A program made the translations under genes and the position numbers. Source: Bacteroidales bacterium (GTDB lineage Bacteria; Bacteroidota; Bacteroidia; Bacteroidales; P3). From it: a stretch of 33,351 bases of DNA. Position 1 is the stretch's first letter; every line of letters starts with the position of its first letter. Location: contig JAFXMW010000057.1 of NCBI GenBank assembly GCA_017530105.1, positions 1-33,351 of the forward strand, written 5' to 3'. Below the pieces are notes generated by a model. That model ran no database searches. It saw only the letters and a program-made list of their open reading frames with translations, and had not been told where the DNA came from. This document shows, piece after piece, positions 16,038-23,734 of the stretch.

Positions 16038-16067
16038 TGCGGGCGGAGGTTGCCGCCCGCAATTTTT
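16038..16067 (+). terminator. Rho-independent terminator
   Basis: TGCGGGCGG and CCGCCCGCA form a perfect 9-bp GC-rich stem with a 6-nt loop, followed by ATTTTT on the plus strand, 24 nt after the lipoprotein stop. Confidence 0.9.
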
Positions 16068-16116
16068 ATTGTTTATCTGGGCAATAATTGAGGGGGATTG
16101 GCGTTTGTCTGGTGTT

Positions 16117-16776
16117 ATGGATGACAACGTTCGGCAGCAGAAGTCCATCTTTAAACAGGTGGCGGGGTATAAGAATATGCACCTCTATCAGAAGAGCGAG
16201 GTGCTGGTGCTGCTGACGGATGTGTTCTGTCGGCGGTTCCTGCAGCAGTACGGCGACCGCACGGTGGACCAGATGACACAGGCTGCCCGCAGTGGTAAGC
16301 AGAATATTGTGGAGGGAAGCGAAGCCGCCATGACGAGCACGGAGACTGAGGTGAAGCTGGTGAATGTGGCAAGAGCGAGTCTGCAAGAGTTGCGGGAGGA
16401 TTATGAGGATTACTTGAAAAAACATGGCTTGCCGCTTTGGGATAAGGCTCATCCTCGGTTCGACAATATGTTGGCCTTCTGTCGAACACGAAACGAATAT
16501 GCCGACTACAGACATTTGGCGGAGACGTTATCGGCTGAAGAATTCTGCAATATGGCGGTGACCTTGTGCCATATTACGGACAAGATGATTTCCACTTATT
16601 TGAAGTATTTGGAGCAGGAGTTCATCACCAAAGGGGGAATAAAGGAAAGGATGCACGCTGCCCGCACAGGATACAGGGAAGAGGTGGACCGCCGTCTACG
16701 AGAACTGGAAGAGGAGAATAGAAGATTGCGGGCCGAGAATGAGGAACTGAGAAAAAGATTAGAAGAAAAAGAATAA
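16117..16776 (+). CDS. Four-helix-bundle (S23/Avd-like) protein with suffix domain and C-terminal leucine zipper
   Basis: 219 residues from the ATG at 16117 (MDDNVRQQKSIFKQVAGYKN). The upstream start at 16069 adds a poor hydrophobic stretch and directly abuts the terminator, so it is rejected. The core matches four-helix-bundle suffix proteins: LYQKSEVLVLLTDVFCRRFL, GDRTVDQMTQAARSGKQNIV, EGSEAA, KLVNVARASLQELREDYEDYL, LAETLSAEEFCNMAVTLCHI, and FITKGGIKERM. The S23/Avd group includes 23S intervening-sequence proteins and accessory subunits of diversity-generating retroelements; it binds nucleic acids. The last about 35 residues form a heptad coiled coil (LRELEEENRRLRAENEELRK), an extension I do not expect in the family. 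There is no reverse transcriptase or template repeat nearby, so a retroelement role is not supported here. Confidence 0.82.
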   Translation: MDDNVRQQKSIFKQVAGYKNMHLYQKSEVLVLLTDVFCRRFLQQYGDRTVDQMTQAARSGKQNIVEGSEAAMTSTETEVKLVNVARASLQELREDYEDYLKKHGLPLWDKAHPRFDNMLAFCRTRNEYADYRHLAETLSAEEFCNMAVTLCHITDKMISTYLKYLEQEFITKGGIKERMHAARTGYREEVDRRLRELEEENRRLRAENEELRKRLEEKE

Positions 16777-16811
16777 CTAGTAGGACTAGTGAAACTAGTA
16801 GAACTAGTGAA
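16776..16811. repeat. Four-copy 9-bp tandem repeat with ACTAGT core
   Basis: ACTAGT occurs at 16776, 16785, 16794 and 16803, exactly 9 bp apart (units ACTAGTAGG, ACTAGTGAA, ACTAGTAGA, ACTAGTGAA). The array starts inside the stop codon of the four-helix protein and ends 13 bp before the ATG of the barrel gene, filling most of the 48-bp spacer. Confidence 0.95.
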
Positions 16812-16824
16812 AACAGAAAAAAAT

Positions 16825-18216
16825 ATGAAGAAAACACTATTATCTATTATCTGTCTGGCAGCGGCCCTGGGGGCTGCTGCACAGGGTGAGGCCGGTAAGG
16901 ATGGCCTTGAGAACACCGAGAAACCCAAAAAGGTGAAGATTACCCCTTATGGTTTTGTGAGGAATTATCTGCTTTTCGACAGCCGCAAAACCTATACGGT
17001 GGTGGGCGACGAGTACAACATGATTCCCTACGACGAGAAATGGAACGGCTCCCCTGAGGAGTGCGCGGCGATGGGTGTGGAACGTGTGGATATGAACGCA
17101 GTGCCTCAGACGAGTTTTCAGGCATTAACCACACGCTTCGGTCTGAGTTTGGAAGGTCCCGAGGTGTTTGGTGCCTCCACCAGCGGCAAGGTGGAGGGTG
17201 ATTTCGGCGGCTTCGGCACCACGAACACGGTGCTGCGTCTGCGATTGGCTTTTGTTAAGTTGACTTGGAGCAACGACAATGGATTGCGACAGGAGTTGCT
17301 GGCTGGTCAGGACTGGCACCCCTTGAGTGGCGATATTATGCCGGAGGTGCTGGGTATGGCGGCAGGGGCTCCCTTCCGTGCCCACAGCCGCACGCCTCAG
17401 CTGCGTTACACCTTTATGTCGGGGAAATTAGGCTTCACCGCCGCCGCCCTTTATCAGTTGCAGTATATGTACAACGGCCCGTCGTATTCGGGCGGGGTGT
17501 GGAGCAGCACCGCCAGCTTGGATTATGCTAAACAAGGTCTGATACCCGAAATGTTTTTGGGTGTGCAGTACCGTGATGAACATTTTTATGCCCAGTTGGG
17601 AAGCACTTGCCAGTCGTTGAGACCCCGCACGGTGGGCTACAAGACAGTGAATGTGGACGGGGTGCCGACCACCGTCGCCATGCCTGTGAAGGAACGTTTG
17701 ACCTCGTTCACGCCGACATTCTATTTCCAGTATACCGACGGCCTGTTTGCCATCAAGTTCCGTTCTTTGCTGGCACAGAACACCAGCCATGTGAACCAGT
17801 TGAACGGCTATGGCGTTACCAATGTGCTGCCCGACGGCAGCTGGGAGTATGCACCGCTGCGGGCCGCTATCGGATACCTGAATGTCGCTTTGGGGAAGAC
17901 CTACCGTGGCAATCTCTTTTTGGGTTATATGAAGAATCTGGGAGCCGACAAGGACCTGTATAATTTCGGCACCGAGCAGGCTGTGAGACACCTTATCTTT
18001 ATGAAGGCTGGCGAGAGTTTCACACACATGAACAGCGTGTGGCGTGTGGCTCCGTCGGTAAGTTACAACCTAAAGCATTTCAATATCGGACTTGAATATG
18101 AATGGACGGTCTGTACCTTTGGGGACCAGGCTGCCAATGGTAGCATTGTGCTGAATGAGAAACTGCACCCGGTAACCAATCACCGTGTGTGTGCTTTGAT
18201 AAAATATAACTTTTAG
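16825..18216 (+). CDS. Outer-membrane beta-barrel protein, porin-like (DcaP-type resemblance)
   Basis: 463 residues from the ATG at 16825. MKKTLLSIICLAAALGAAAQ is a signal peptide; a GTG at 16789 would precede it with a repeat-encoded LVELVK stretch and is rejected. The mature chain alternates polar and aromatic residues in beta strands throughout and ends in phenylalanine (ALIKYNF), typical of outer-membrane barrels. The segment KVEGDFGGFGTTNTVLRLR, then LRQELLAGQDWHPLSGD, resembles the barrel-inserted loop and 'GQ.w' motif of DcaP-like porins. It probably transports a solute across the outer membrane; the substrate is unknown. No terminator separates it from the four-helix gene. Its stop overlaps the convergent truB stop by 4 bp. 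Confidence 0.7.
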   Translation: MKKTLLSIICLAAALGAAAQGEAGKDGLENTEKPKKVKITPYGFVRNYLLFDSRKTYTVVGDEYNMIPYDEKWNGSPEECAAMGVERVDMNAVPQTSFQALTTRFGLSLEGPEVFGASTSGKVEGDFGGFGTTNTVLRLRLAFVKLTWSNDNGLRQELLAGQDWHPLSGDIMPEVLGMAAGAPFRAHSRTPQLRYTFMSGKLGFTAAALYQLQYMYNGPSYSGGVWSSTASLDYAKQGLIPEMFLGVQYRDEHFYAQLGSTCQSLRPRTVGYKTVNVDGVPTTVAMPVKERLTSFTPTFYFQYTDGLFAIKFRSLLAQNTSHVNQLNGYGVTNVLPDGSWEYAPLRAAIGYLNVALGKTYRGNLFLGYMKNLGADKDLYNFGTEQAVRHLIFMKAGESFTHMNSVWRVAPSVSYNLKHFNIGLEYEWTVCTFGDQAANGSIVLNEKLHPVTNHRVCALIKYNF

Positions 18217-19013
18217 GAATTGAGGAATTCTTCCACCTTGTCGAGGCCAATGGTGTCGGCAAGGGAATAGGAGCCTATCTGTTCGCGTCGGAGTGCGGAA
18301 AGATAGGCTCCGCTGTCGAGAGCAAGACCGAGGTCGCGGGCTATGGAGCGGATATAGGTGCCTTTGCCACAGCGGATGCGGAAGTCGGCTTGAGGCAGAT
18401 GTGCCGGCACAGTGCCCAAAGGTCGGTCGTAGAGCCGGGTGGCGGGCATGTCGTCGGGTTGTGACAGGGGAGGGGGTTCGATGTCGGGGTTGCCGGGACG
18501 GAAGGCAGTGATGTCGAATTGGTAAATTTGCACTGGTTTGGGAGTGGGAGAGGGTACATCTTCTTCCGAGTCGGTTTGTCGGGCATATTGGTAGGCCCTT
18601 TGCCCGTTGATTTTAACGGCGCTGAAGATGGGCGGCACCTGCTGTATGGTGCCGAGAAACTGCGGCAGGACAGACTCAATCAGGGTGGGAGTGATGTGGG
18701 AGAAAGGATAGTAGCTGTCGATGGGGCGTTCCAGGTCATAGCATGGGGTGGTGGCTCCGAAGACCATGGTGCCGGAATAGACTTTGATGCCGCTTTGCAG
18801 CTCGTCGATGCGTTTGGTGGCTTTGCCTATGCACACAAGGAGCAATCCCGATGCAAGAGGGTCGAGCGTTCCGGCGTGGCCGATTTTGAATTTCTTGAGT
18901 CCAAAGGTGCGGCGGATGTCAGCTTTGATTTTGTTCACCGCCTGGAAGGAGGTCCACTGACGCGGTTTGTCAACAGGGAGGACGATGCCCTCGAGCAGTT
19001 CTTCCTGTGTCAT
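18213..19013 (-). CDS. truB: tRNA pseudouridine(55) synthase TruB
   Basis: 266 residues. The enzyme isomerises U55 in the T loop of tRNAs. The catalytic aspartate is D51 in GHAGTLDPLASGLL. Other motifs: LPVDKPRQWTSFQ, SGTMVFGATTPCYDLE, QQVPPIFSAVKINGQRAYQYAR, and CGKGTYIRSIARDLGLALDSGAYLSALRR. Two Pro-rich insertions interrupt the family pattern, at about 147-158 and 172-208 (PGNPDIEPPPLSQPDDMPAT..). The start codon overlaps the uppP stop by 1 nt (ATGA), so the two are translationally coupled. The 3' end overlaps the convergent barrel gene. It has no PUA-like tail of the longer E. coli type, as is common in this phylum. Confidence 0.95.
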   Translation of the reverse strand: MTQEELLEGIVLPVDKPRQWTSFQAVNKIKADIRRTFGLKKFKIGHAGTLDPLASGLLLVCIGKATKRIDELQSGIKVYSGTMVFGATTPCYDLERPIDSYYPFSHITPTLIESVLPQFLGTIQQVPPIFSAVKINGQRAYQYARQTDSEEDVPSPTPKPVQIYQFDITAFRPGNPDIEPPPLSQPDDMPATRLYDRPLGTVPAHLPQADFRIRCGKGTYIRSIARDLGLALDSGAYLSALRREQIGSYSLADTIGLDKVEEFLNS

Positions 19014-19816
19014 CAGAGCATGGGGAGAACAATGGCCAAGATACCGACAATGGCGCAGTAGAGGGCAAACCAGATGAGTTTGCCTTTCTTGACAATATTA
19101 ATCATCCAGTTGCAGGCGAGGCATCCGCTGATGAAGGCCGCCAAGAAACCGACTATGAGTGAGACGGTGGGCAGTCCGGCCATGGCGGTGCTTACGCCCA
19201 CCTCGGCCATGTCTTTGGCATCAAGCAGGGCTTCGCCCAGAATGGGAGGGATGACCATGAGGAAAGAGAACTGAGCCAGTTTCTCTTTTTTGTTGCCCAA
19301 CAGGAGACCCGTGGCAATGGTGCTGCCGGAACGGGAGAGACCGGGGAGGACGGCGATGGCTTGGGCTATGCCAATGACGAAAGCGTGCCAAGGTGAGATG
19401 TGCTCACGCTGGCGGGGTTTGGCCCAATAGGAGAAGGCCAGAAGTGTGGCGGTGATGAGGAGACAGATGCCCACCACGAGGAGCCCGCTGCCGAAGATGG
19501 CCTCGACTTTGTCTTTGAAAAAGAAGCCCACAATAGCCACAGGAATCATGGAGATGAGAATGTTGACCACATATTTGGTGCCTTCGTTCCATTTCCACTT
19601 GAAGAAGTCTTGGAAAATCCAAACGATTTCACGCCAAAGGATGACGCAGGTGCTGAGGACTGTGGCCACATGCACAGCGACGGTGAATGCGAGATTCTCC
19701 TCACCGTTGAGGCCGAAAAGGTAGGCCCCTATGGTGAGGTGGCCACTGCTGCTGACGGGCAAATACTCGGTTAGGCCTTGGACAAGACCCAGTATCAATG
19801 CTTCAAACCATTCCAT
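19013..19816 (-). CDS. uppP: Undecaprenyl-diphosphate phosphatase UppP (BacA)
   Basis: 267 residues, about eight membrane helices. Both active-site motifs are present: [15 protein letters not shown] (E17) and PGLSRSGST (158-166). The enzyme dephosphorylates undecaprenyl diphosphate to regenerate the lipid carrier of peptidoglycan and other surface glycans, and confers bacitracin tolerance when abundant. The gene starts 15 nt after the DUF3098 gene and overlaps truB by 1 nt, in the conserved Bacteroidota cluster ftsX-DUF3098-uppP-truB. Confidence 0.96.
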   Translation of the reverse strand: MEWFEALILGLVQGLTEYLPVSSSGHLTIGAYLFGLNGEENLAFTVAVHVATVLSTCVILWREIVWIFQDFFKWKWNEGTKYVVNILISMIPVAIVGFFFKDKVEAIFGSGLLVVGICLLITATLLAFSYWAKPRQREHISPWHAFVIGIAQAIAVLPGLSRSGSTIATGLLLGNKKEKLAQFSFLMVIPPILGEALLDAKDMAEVGVSTAMAGLPTVSLIVGFLAAFISGCLACNWMINIVKKGKLIWFALYCAIVGILAIVLPML

Positions 19817-19831
19817 GATGCGAGGGTTATA

Positions 19832-20098
19832 TTATTCTTTACTTTTGGGTTTATAAAGGATGGCCACGATTTCGGCTAAGAAACCGAGGATGATGAAAAT
19901 GGGTGCCACGAAGAGCCTGCGGCTATTGAACATGGCAGGGTTGAAAACGTTGGGGTCGTCGCTGCCACCGCCCATGAGCATGATATAGCCGAAGGCCAGC
20001 AGTACGACGCCGACAATCATAATGATATAGTTTACTTTGTCAAAGATGAAAGTGAACTGGTTTTTGTTGTCTTCTGTTTTTTTGATTTCTTTTGCCAT
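19832..20098 (-). CDS. DUF3098 family small membrane protein
   Basis: 88 residues with two membrane helices (about 23-42 and 64-82). The conserved signature GYIMLMGGGSDDPNVFN then SRRLFVAPIFIILGF identifies DUF3098. The function is unknown. Its constant position between ftsX and uppP in Bacteroidota suggests a cell-envelope or division role, by inference only. It lies 39 nt after the ftsX stop and 15 nt before uppP. Confidence 0.9.
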   Translation of the reverse strand: MAKEIKKTEDNKNQFTFIFDKVNYIIMIVGVVLLAFGYIMLMGGGSDDPNVFNPAMFNSRRLFVAPIFIILGFLAEIVAILYKPKSKE

Positions 20099-20137
20099 AA
20101 TGGGTTATTTATTTTTATGGGATGAATAAAGCGAAAG

Positions 20138-21013
20138 TCATCGGTTGTTGCGTAGATAGCGCCGCACAGCGGAGAGGGTGGAGAGATAGGAGAGGGTGAT
20201 GCCGAGGATGATGATGACAACAGCGATGCCTGCGTACCATATCATGTGGATGTTGGCCAACAGGTCAAGGCCGCTGAGCGACTGGTTGAAGATGCCCGTG
20301 GCGATGGCCAGGACAAGGAGGGAGATGACAGCACCGAGGAGTCCGTACCAGATGCTGCGTGTGAGGAAGGGGTGGGCTATAAAGCCGCTCTTGGCTCCCA
20401 CAAGCTGCATGGTGCGTATGGTGTCGCGCTGGGCATAGAGGGCGATGCTTATGGTGCTGCGTATCATAAGGATGCTGATGAATACCAACAACCCCATGAA
20501 AATGATGAGAAACCAAGTGGCTTTGTAGAATACATCGTTCAGCTCGTTGACGATATTCTCTTGATAGGCCACGCCGATGACGTTTTCCAGACTGCTCACG
20601 TCGGCGGAGAAACGTGCTATGCTTTCGGCACGTGCTTCTTGGCGTGCATCGGGCATGTAGTCGGCACGGAGGTTCACCATCATGGATGGATAAAGGGGAT
20701 TGTAGCCGATAAAGCCCACGAAATCGTCATCGAGGTCTTCGGTAAAGATTTCCGCCGCCTGCTGGCGGGAGATATAGTCAACATGCTTTACGTAGGGGAT
20801 GGCCTCGATTTGTGCTTTCAGTGTTTTTGCATCCTCGTCGGAAATGTCGGAGGTGAGGTCTACCTTGAACGTGATGCGCTCTTGCATGTCGTGGGTGGCG
20901 CGGTAGATGTGGTATTCCACCATCAGACACAATCCCAAAAGGAACAGCACCAAAGTAATGCTGAGTATTGTAGAGGTGTGTGTCTCCCACAGGTTGACCT
21001 TGCTTTTGCTCAT
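20138..21013 (-). CDS. ftsX: Cell division protein FtsX
   Basis: 291 residues. One N-terminal membrane helix (about 15-35), a periplasmic domain of about 130 residues (KVDLTSDISDEDAKTLKAQI, IPYVKHVDYISRQQAAE, FVGFIGYNPLYPSMMVNL), and three C-terminal helices with ISIALYAQRDTIRTMQLVGA, the FtsX cytoplasmic motif. FtsX with its ATPase FtsE controls peptidoglycan hydrolases at the septum. ftsE is not adjacent, which is usual in Bacteroidota. It lies 67 nt downstream of dnaN and leads the DUF3098-uppP-truB genes. Confidence 0.94.
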   Translation of the reverse strand: MSKSKVNLWETHTSTILSITLVLFLLGLCLMVEYHIYRATHDMQERITFKVDLTSDISDEDAKTLKAQIEAIPYVKHVDYISRQQAAEIFTEDLDDDFVGFIGYNPLYPSMMVNLRADYMPDARQEARAESIARFSADVSSLENVIGVAYQENIVNELNDVFYKATWFLIIFMGLLVFISILMIRSTISIALYAQRDTIRTMQLVGAKSGFIAHPFLTRSIWYGLLGAVISLLVLAIATGIFNQSLSGLDLLANIHMIWYAGIAVVIIILGITLSYLSTLSAVRRYLRNNR

Positions 21014-21080
21014 CAGTTATGCTGTTTAAGATTTGTCGGTCGCTATCGTCTGTCAGTGTGAAGGAAAGTTAGTGCGGGTA

Positions 21081-22220
21081 TTAGTTGGCCAGCATCACAG
21101 GCATTACCAGCATGAGGATGTCTTCGTTGCTGTCCTGGTCGGGGTTGAGGGGGAAGATGATGCCGGCACGGCTGGGATGCGACATTTCGAGAAGGATTTG
21201 TTCGCTGTCGACATTGGAGACCATTTCGGTGAGGAACTTGGCGTTGAAGCCTATCTCCATCGGGTCGCCCTCATACTGGCATGGGAGTTTCTCGTCAGCA
21301 TCGTTGGAGAAATCGGCGTCCTCGGCACTGACCACCAGTTCGTGTTCGTGGATGGAGAGGCGAACTTGGTGCGAGGCCTGGTTGGCGAAGAGACCCACAC
21401 GGCGCAGGGTGTTGAGGAACGAGTTGCGGTCCACCGTCATCTTGTTGGGGTTGTCCTTGGGGATTGCGGCATCGTAGTTGGGGTAGCGGCCTTCAACCAA
21501 GCGGCAGATGATATAGAAGTTCTCAAATGTGAAGAAGGCGTTGGTGTTGTTGTATTCCACGCTCACCTCCATCTCCTCTTTGTTGGAAGAGAGGATGTTT
21601 TTCAAGGTTAAAACGGGTTTGCGGGGAAGGATGAACGACACGGGGGTGTCGCTCTTTATGTCGTTGCGACGGTAGCGGACCAGTTTGTGGGCATCGGTGG
21701 CCACAAAAGTGATGTTTTCGGAGTTGATTTCGCACAGGATGCCGCTCATCTGCTGGCGCAGTTCATCGTTGGCGGTGGCAAAGGCGGTCTTGCCGATGGC
21801 GTTCACTAACAGGCTGCTGGGGAGCATGATGCTGGCAGTGTCGCGGGGCTCGGGCATAGTGGGGAAGGTCTCGGCGTTTTTGCCTGCCAGACGGTATCTG
21901 CCTTCGCCAGAGGAGATGCTGATACTGAAAGTGGCATCGTCGACGCTGAATTGCAGAGGTACGTCATCGAGACTCTTGACAATGTCGAGCAGCAATTTCG
22001 AGGGCACGGCTATGTCGGTCAGCCCCTCAATGGCACCTGTCTCTACCTCGATTTTCGACACCAGAGTGGTCTCCAGGTCGGTGGCGCGGATGGTCAACAC
22101 TCCTTCGTCGAGGTGGAAAAGGAAACAATTGATGATGGGAACGGTGTTATTATTTGTAATCACACCGCTGAGCAACTGGATCTGCTTTGAGAAGAGCAGG
22201 CTGTTAATGATGAATTTCAT
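21081..22220 (-). CDS. dnaN: DNA polymerase III beta subunit (sliding clamp)
   Basis: 379 residues, the length expected for a three-domain clamp. It starts MKFIINSLLFSKQIQLLSGV. Family motifs: NTVPIINCFLFHL, LTIRATDLETTL, GEGRYRLAGKNAETFP, TFVATDAHKLVRYR, CRLVEGRYPNYDAAIP, and a C-terminal tail (NEDILMLVMPVMLAN) ending just after the VMPV motif that forms part of the partner-binding pocket. The ring tethers polymerases and other proteins to DNA. It is not next to dnaA or recF, so the position gives no evidence for an origin. It has a promoter box 50 nt upstream, and ftsX follows on the same strand. Confidence 0.97.
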   Translation of the reverse strand: MKFIINSLLFSKQIQLLSGVITNNNTVPIINCFLFHLDEGVLTIRATDLETTLVSKIEVETGAIEGLTDIAVPSKLLLDIVKSLDDVPLQFSVDDATFSISISSGEGRYRLAGKNAETFPTMPEPRDTASIMLPSSLLVNAIGKTAFATANDELRQQMSGILCEINSENITFVATDAHKLVRYRRNDIKSDTPVSFILPRKPVLTLKNILSSNKEEMEVSVEYNNTNAFFTFENFYIICRLVEGRYPNYDAAIPKDNPNKMTVDRNSFLNTLRRVGLFANQASHQVRLSIHEHELVVSAEDADFSNDADEKLPCQYEGDPMEIGFNAKFLTEMVSNVDSEQILLEMSHPSRAGIIFPLNPDQDSNEDILMLVMPVMLAN

Positions 22221-22270
22221 GACTTTAATTACTCTAATTAATGACTGCGGCCCGAGGCCAATTCAAAATG

Positions 22271-22278
22271 CAAAAATA
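22271..22278 (-). promoter_or_regulatory. -7 promoter box for dnaN
   Basis: The minus strand reads TATTTTTG, leaving 50 nt to the ATG at 22220. The leader has no recognised riboswitch or protein site. Confidence 0.6.
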
Positions 22279-22413
22279 CCACTTATTTTCCATATAACGG
22301 AAAAACAGCCGAATTTTTTTTCAACAACCTATGATGATAACCATTGGCTGGGGAGGAGTGACGTAATGTCGGCGATGGGGTTGTCTATCCGTAATAGTGG
22401 AAAGATGAGGTTG

Positions 22414-22788
22414 CTACTCCAACGAATAGCACACCCCTTCGGGGATGCCCAGCTGGTGGTGGTAGCTGCAATAGGCAGCCGAATACTTGTTGTCGAGGTA
22501 CATACGCCCTTTGATGGCATCGCCATCGTAAAACCGGGCGCGAGTGTGGTAAAGGATTACGCAGTTGTGATACAAGGTGTTTTTGTCTACCCGATAGTCG
22601 CCACCCACCGAGTCGGGCTCGGAGAGGTTTACAATATATCCTATGTCATACTCACTGATGCTGGTGGTCATCATTGTGCATTGCACCATCCCGACCACTT
22701 TCCCCTCAAAGGGAAAATCGCTCACTTTTTTCTTGCATCCGCACATCAACAACGGAACCATCAGGATGATAATGAGATACTTCTTCAT
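22414..22788 (-). CDS. Small lipoprotein of unknown function
   Basis: 124 residues. MKKYLIIILMVPLLMCGC is a lipoprotein signal with the acylated residue Cys18. The mature part has KKVSDFPFEGKVVGMVQCTM, ISEYDIGYIVNLSEPDSVGG, GRMYLDNKYSAAYCSYHH and LGIPEGVCYSLE, a beta-rich layout I associate with uncharacterised Bacteroidales lipoproteins. I cannot assign a family. It follows dapD by 39 nt on the same strand, with no promoter box between them, so cotranscription is likely. No metal or active site is evident. Confidence 0.75.
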   Translation of the reverse strand: MKKYLIIILMVPLLMCGCKKKVSDFPFEGKVVGMVQCTMMTTSISEYDIGYIVNLSEPDSVGGDYRVDKNTLYHNCVILYHTRARFYDGDAIKGRMYLDNKYSAAYCSYHHQLGIPEGVCYSLE

Positions 22789-22827
22789 AAAGGTTTTGTA
22801 TTGCTTGAATTGTTAACAAAATTATTG

Positions 22828-23646
22828 TCAGACGCTAACACCATACTCGCGAAGGGCGGCGTTGAGCGATGTTTTCTTGTCGGTCGACTCTGAACGGTGC
22901 CCAATAATGAGTGCGCAATTCACCTGATAGTCGCCTGCCGGGAAGTGCTTGGTGTAACTGCCCGGGATGACGATGCTCCGTGCCGGCACGCGCCCCTTTA
23001 TTGTCACAGGCTCGGGTCCGGTGACGTCAATGATATGGGTGCTGGCCGTGATGACGGTGTTGGCTCCCAACACGGCCTCTTCTTCCACAAGCACTCCTTC
23101 CACCACAATGCAGCGGCTGCCAATGAAACAGTGGTCCTCGATAATGACTGGTGCGGCCTGCACAGGCTCCAGCACCCCTCCTATACCCACGCCGCCGCTC
23201 AGGTGAACATTCTTGCCTATCTGGGCACAACTGCCCACCGTGGCCCACGTGTCGACCATGGTGCCGCTGTCCACGTATGCCCCGATGTTGACATACGATG
23301 GCATCATCACCACTCCGGGGGCGAGAAAAGCCCCGTAGCGCGCCACAGCATGTGGCACCACGCGTACTCCCTGCTCTTTATAACCTTTCTTCAGGGCAAT
23401 CTTGTCGTGAAACTCGAAGGGGTTGCACTCTATGGTCTCCATTTCATTGATGGGGAAATAAAGAATAACCGCTTTTTTCAGCCATTCGTTCACATGCCAG
23501 CCTGCCGAATCTTTTTCGGCTATGCGAAGGAGCCCCTTGTCCAGCAGCTCTATCGTTTGGCGTATCACGTTCTGCACTCCTTTGTCCTTCAGCAGTTCAC
23601 GGTTATCCCATGCCTGTTCTATTATCTGTTTGTTGTCTTCTTTCAT
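22828..23646 (-). CDS. dapD: Tetrahydrodipicolinate N-succinyltransferase DapD
   Basis: 272 residues, full length. The N-terminal helical domain (IIEQAWDNRELLKDKGVQNV) leads to FEFHDKIALKKGYKEQGVRVVP and a left-handed hexapeptide helix: GAFLAPGVVMMPSYVNIGAY, DSGTMVDTWATVGSCAQIGK, VHLSGGVGIGGVLEP, EDHCFIGSRCIVVEGV. The start is the ATG at 23646, as no other Met fits the family N-terminus. The enzyme succinylates tetrahydrodipicolinate in the lysine and diaminopimelate pathway. The promoter box lies only 5 nt before the start codon, which implies a leaderless or nearly leaderless mRNA. Confidence 0.96.
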   Translation of the reverse strand: MKEDNKQIIEQAWDNRELLKDKGVQNVIRQTIELLDKGLLRIAEKDSAGWHVNEWLKKAVILYFPINEMETIECNPFEFHDKIALKKGYKEQGVRVVPHAVARYGAFLAPGVVMMPSYVNIGAYVDSGTMVDTWATVGSCAQIGKNVHLSGGVGIGGVLEPVQAAPVIIEDHCFIGSRCIVVEGVLVEEEAVLGANTVITASTHIIDVTGPEPVTIKGRVPARSIVIPGSYTKHFPAGDYQVNCALIIGHRSESTDKKTSLNAALREYGVSV

Positions 23647-23651
23647 GACTG

Positions 23652-23659
23652 CAAAAATA
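23652..23659 (-). promoter_or_regulatory. -7 promoter box for dapD, 5 nt from the start codon
   Basis: The minus strand reads TATTTTTG followed by CAGTC and then the ATG. In Bacteroidota transcription starts roughly 5-8 nt downstream of this box, so the transcript would begin at or next to the start codon. Confidence 0.6.
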
Positions 23660-23734
23660 CGAAAAAAAAATCAAATGGCATCTTTTTTTCATTTCTGTAA
23701 AATAAATTAGTGATAGTTGCGTTAAATATGGATA

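Noticed and set aside
16117-16776. Accessory protein of a diversity-generating retroelement in this window
   Set aside because: No reverse transcriptase, template repeat or variable repeat was found nearby; only family resemblance remains.
21081-22220. Replication origin near dnaN
   Set aside because: No dnaA, recF or DnaA-box cluster is visible; dnaN is commonly separated from dnaA in Bacteroidota, so its presence alone gives no origin evidence.
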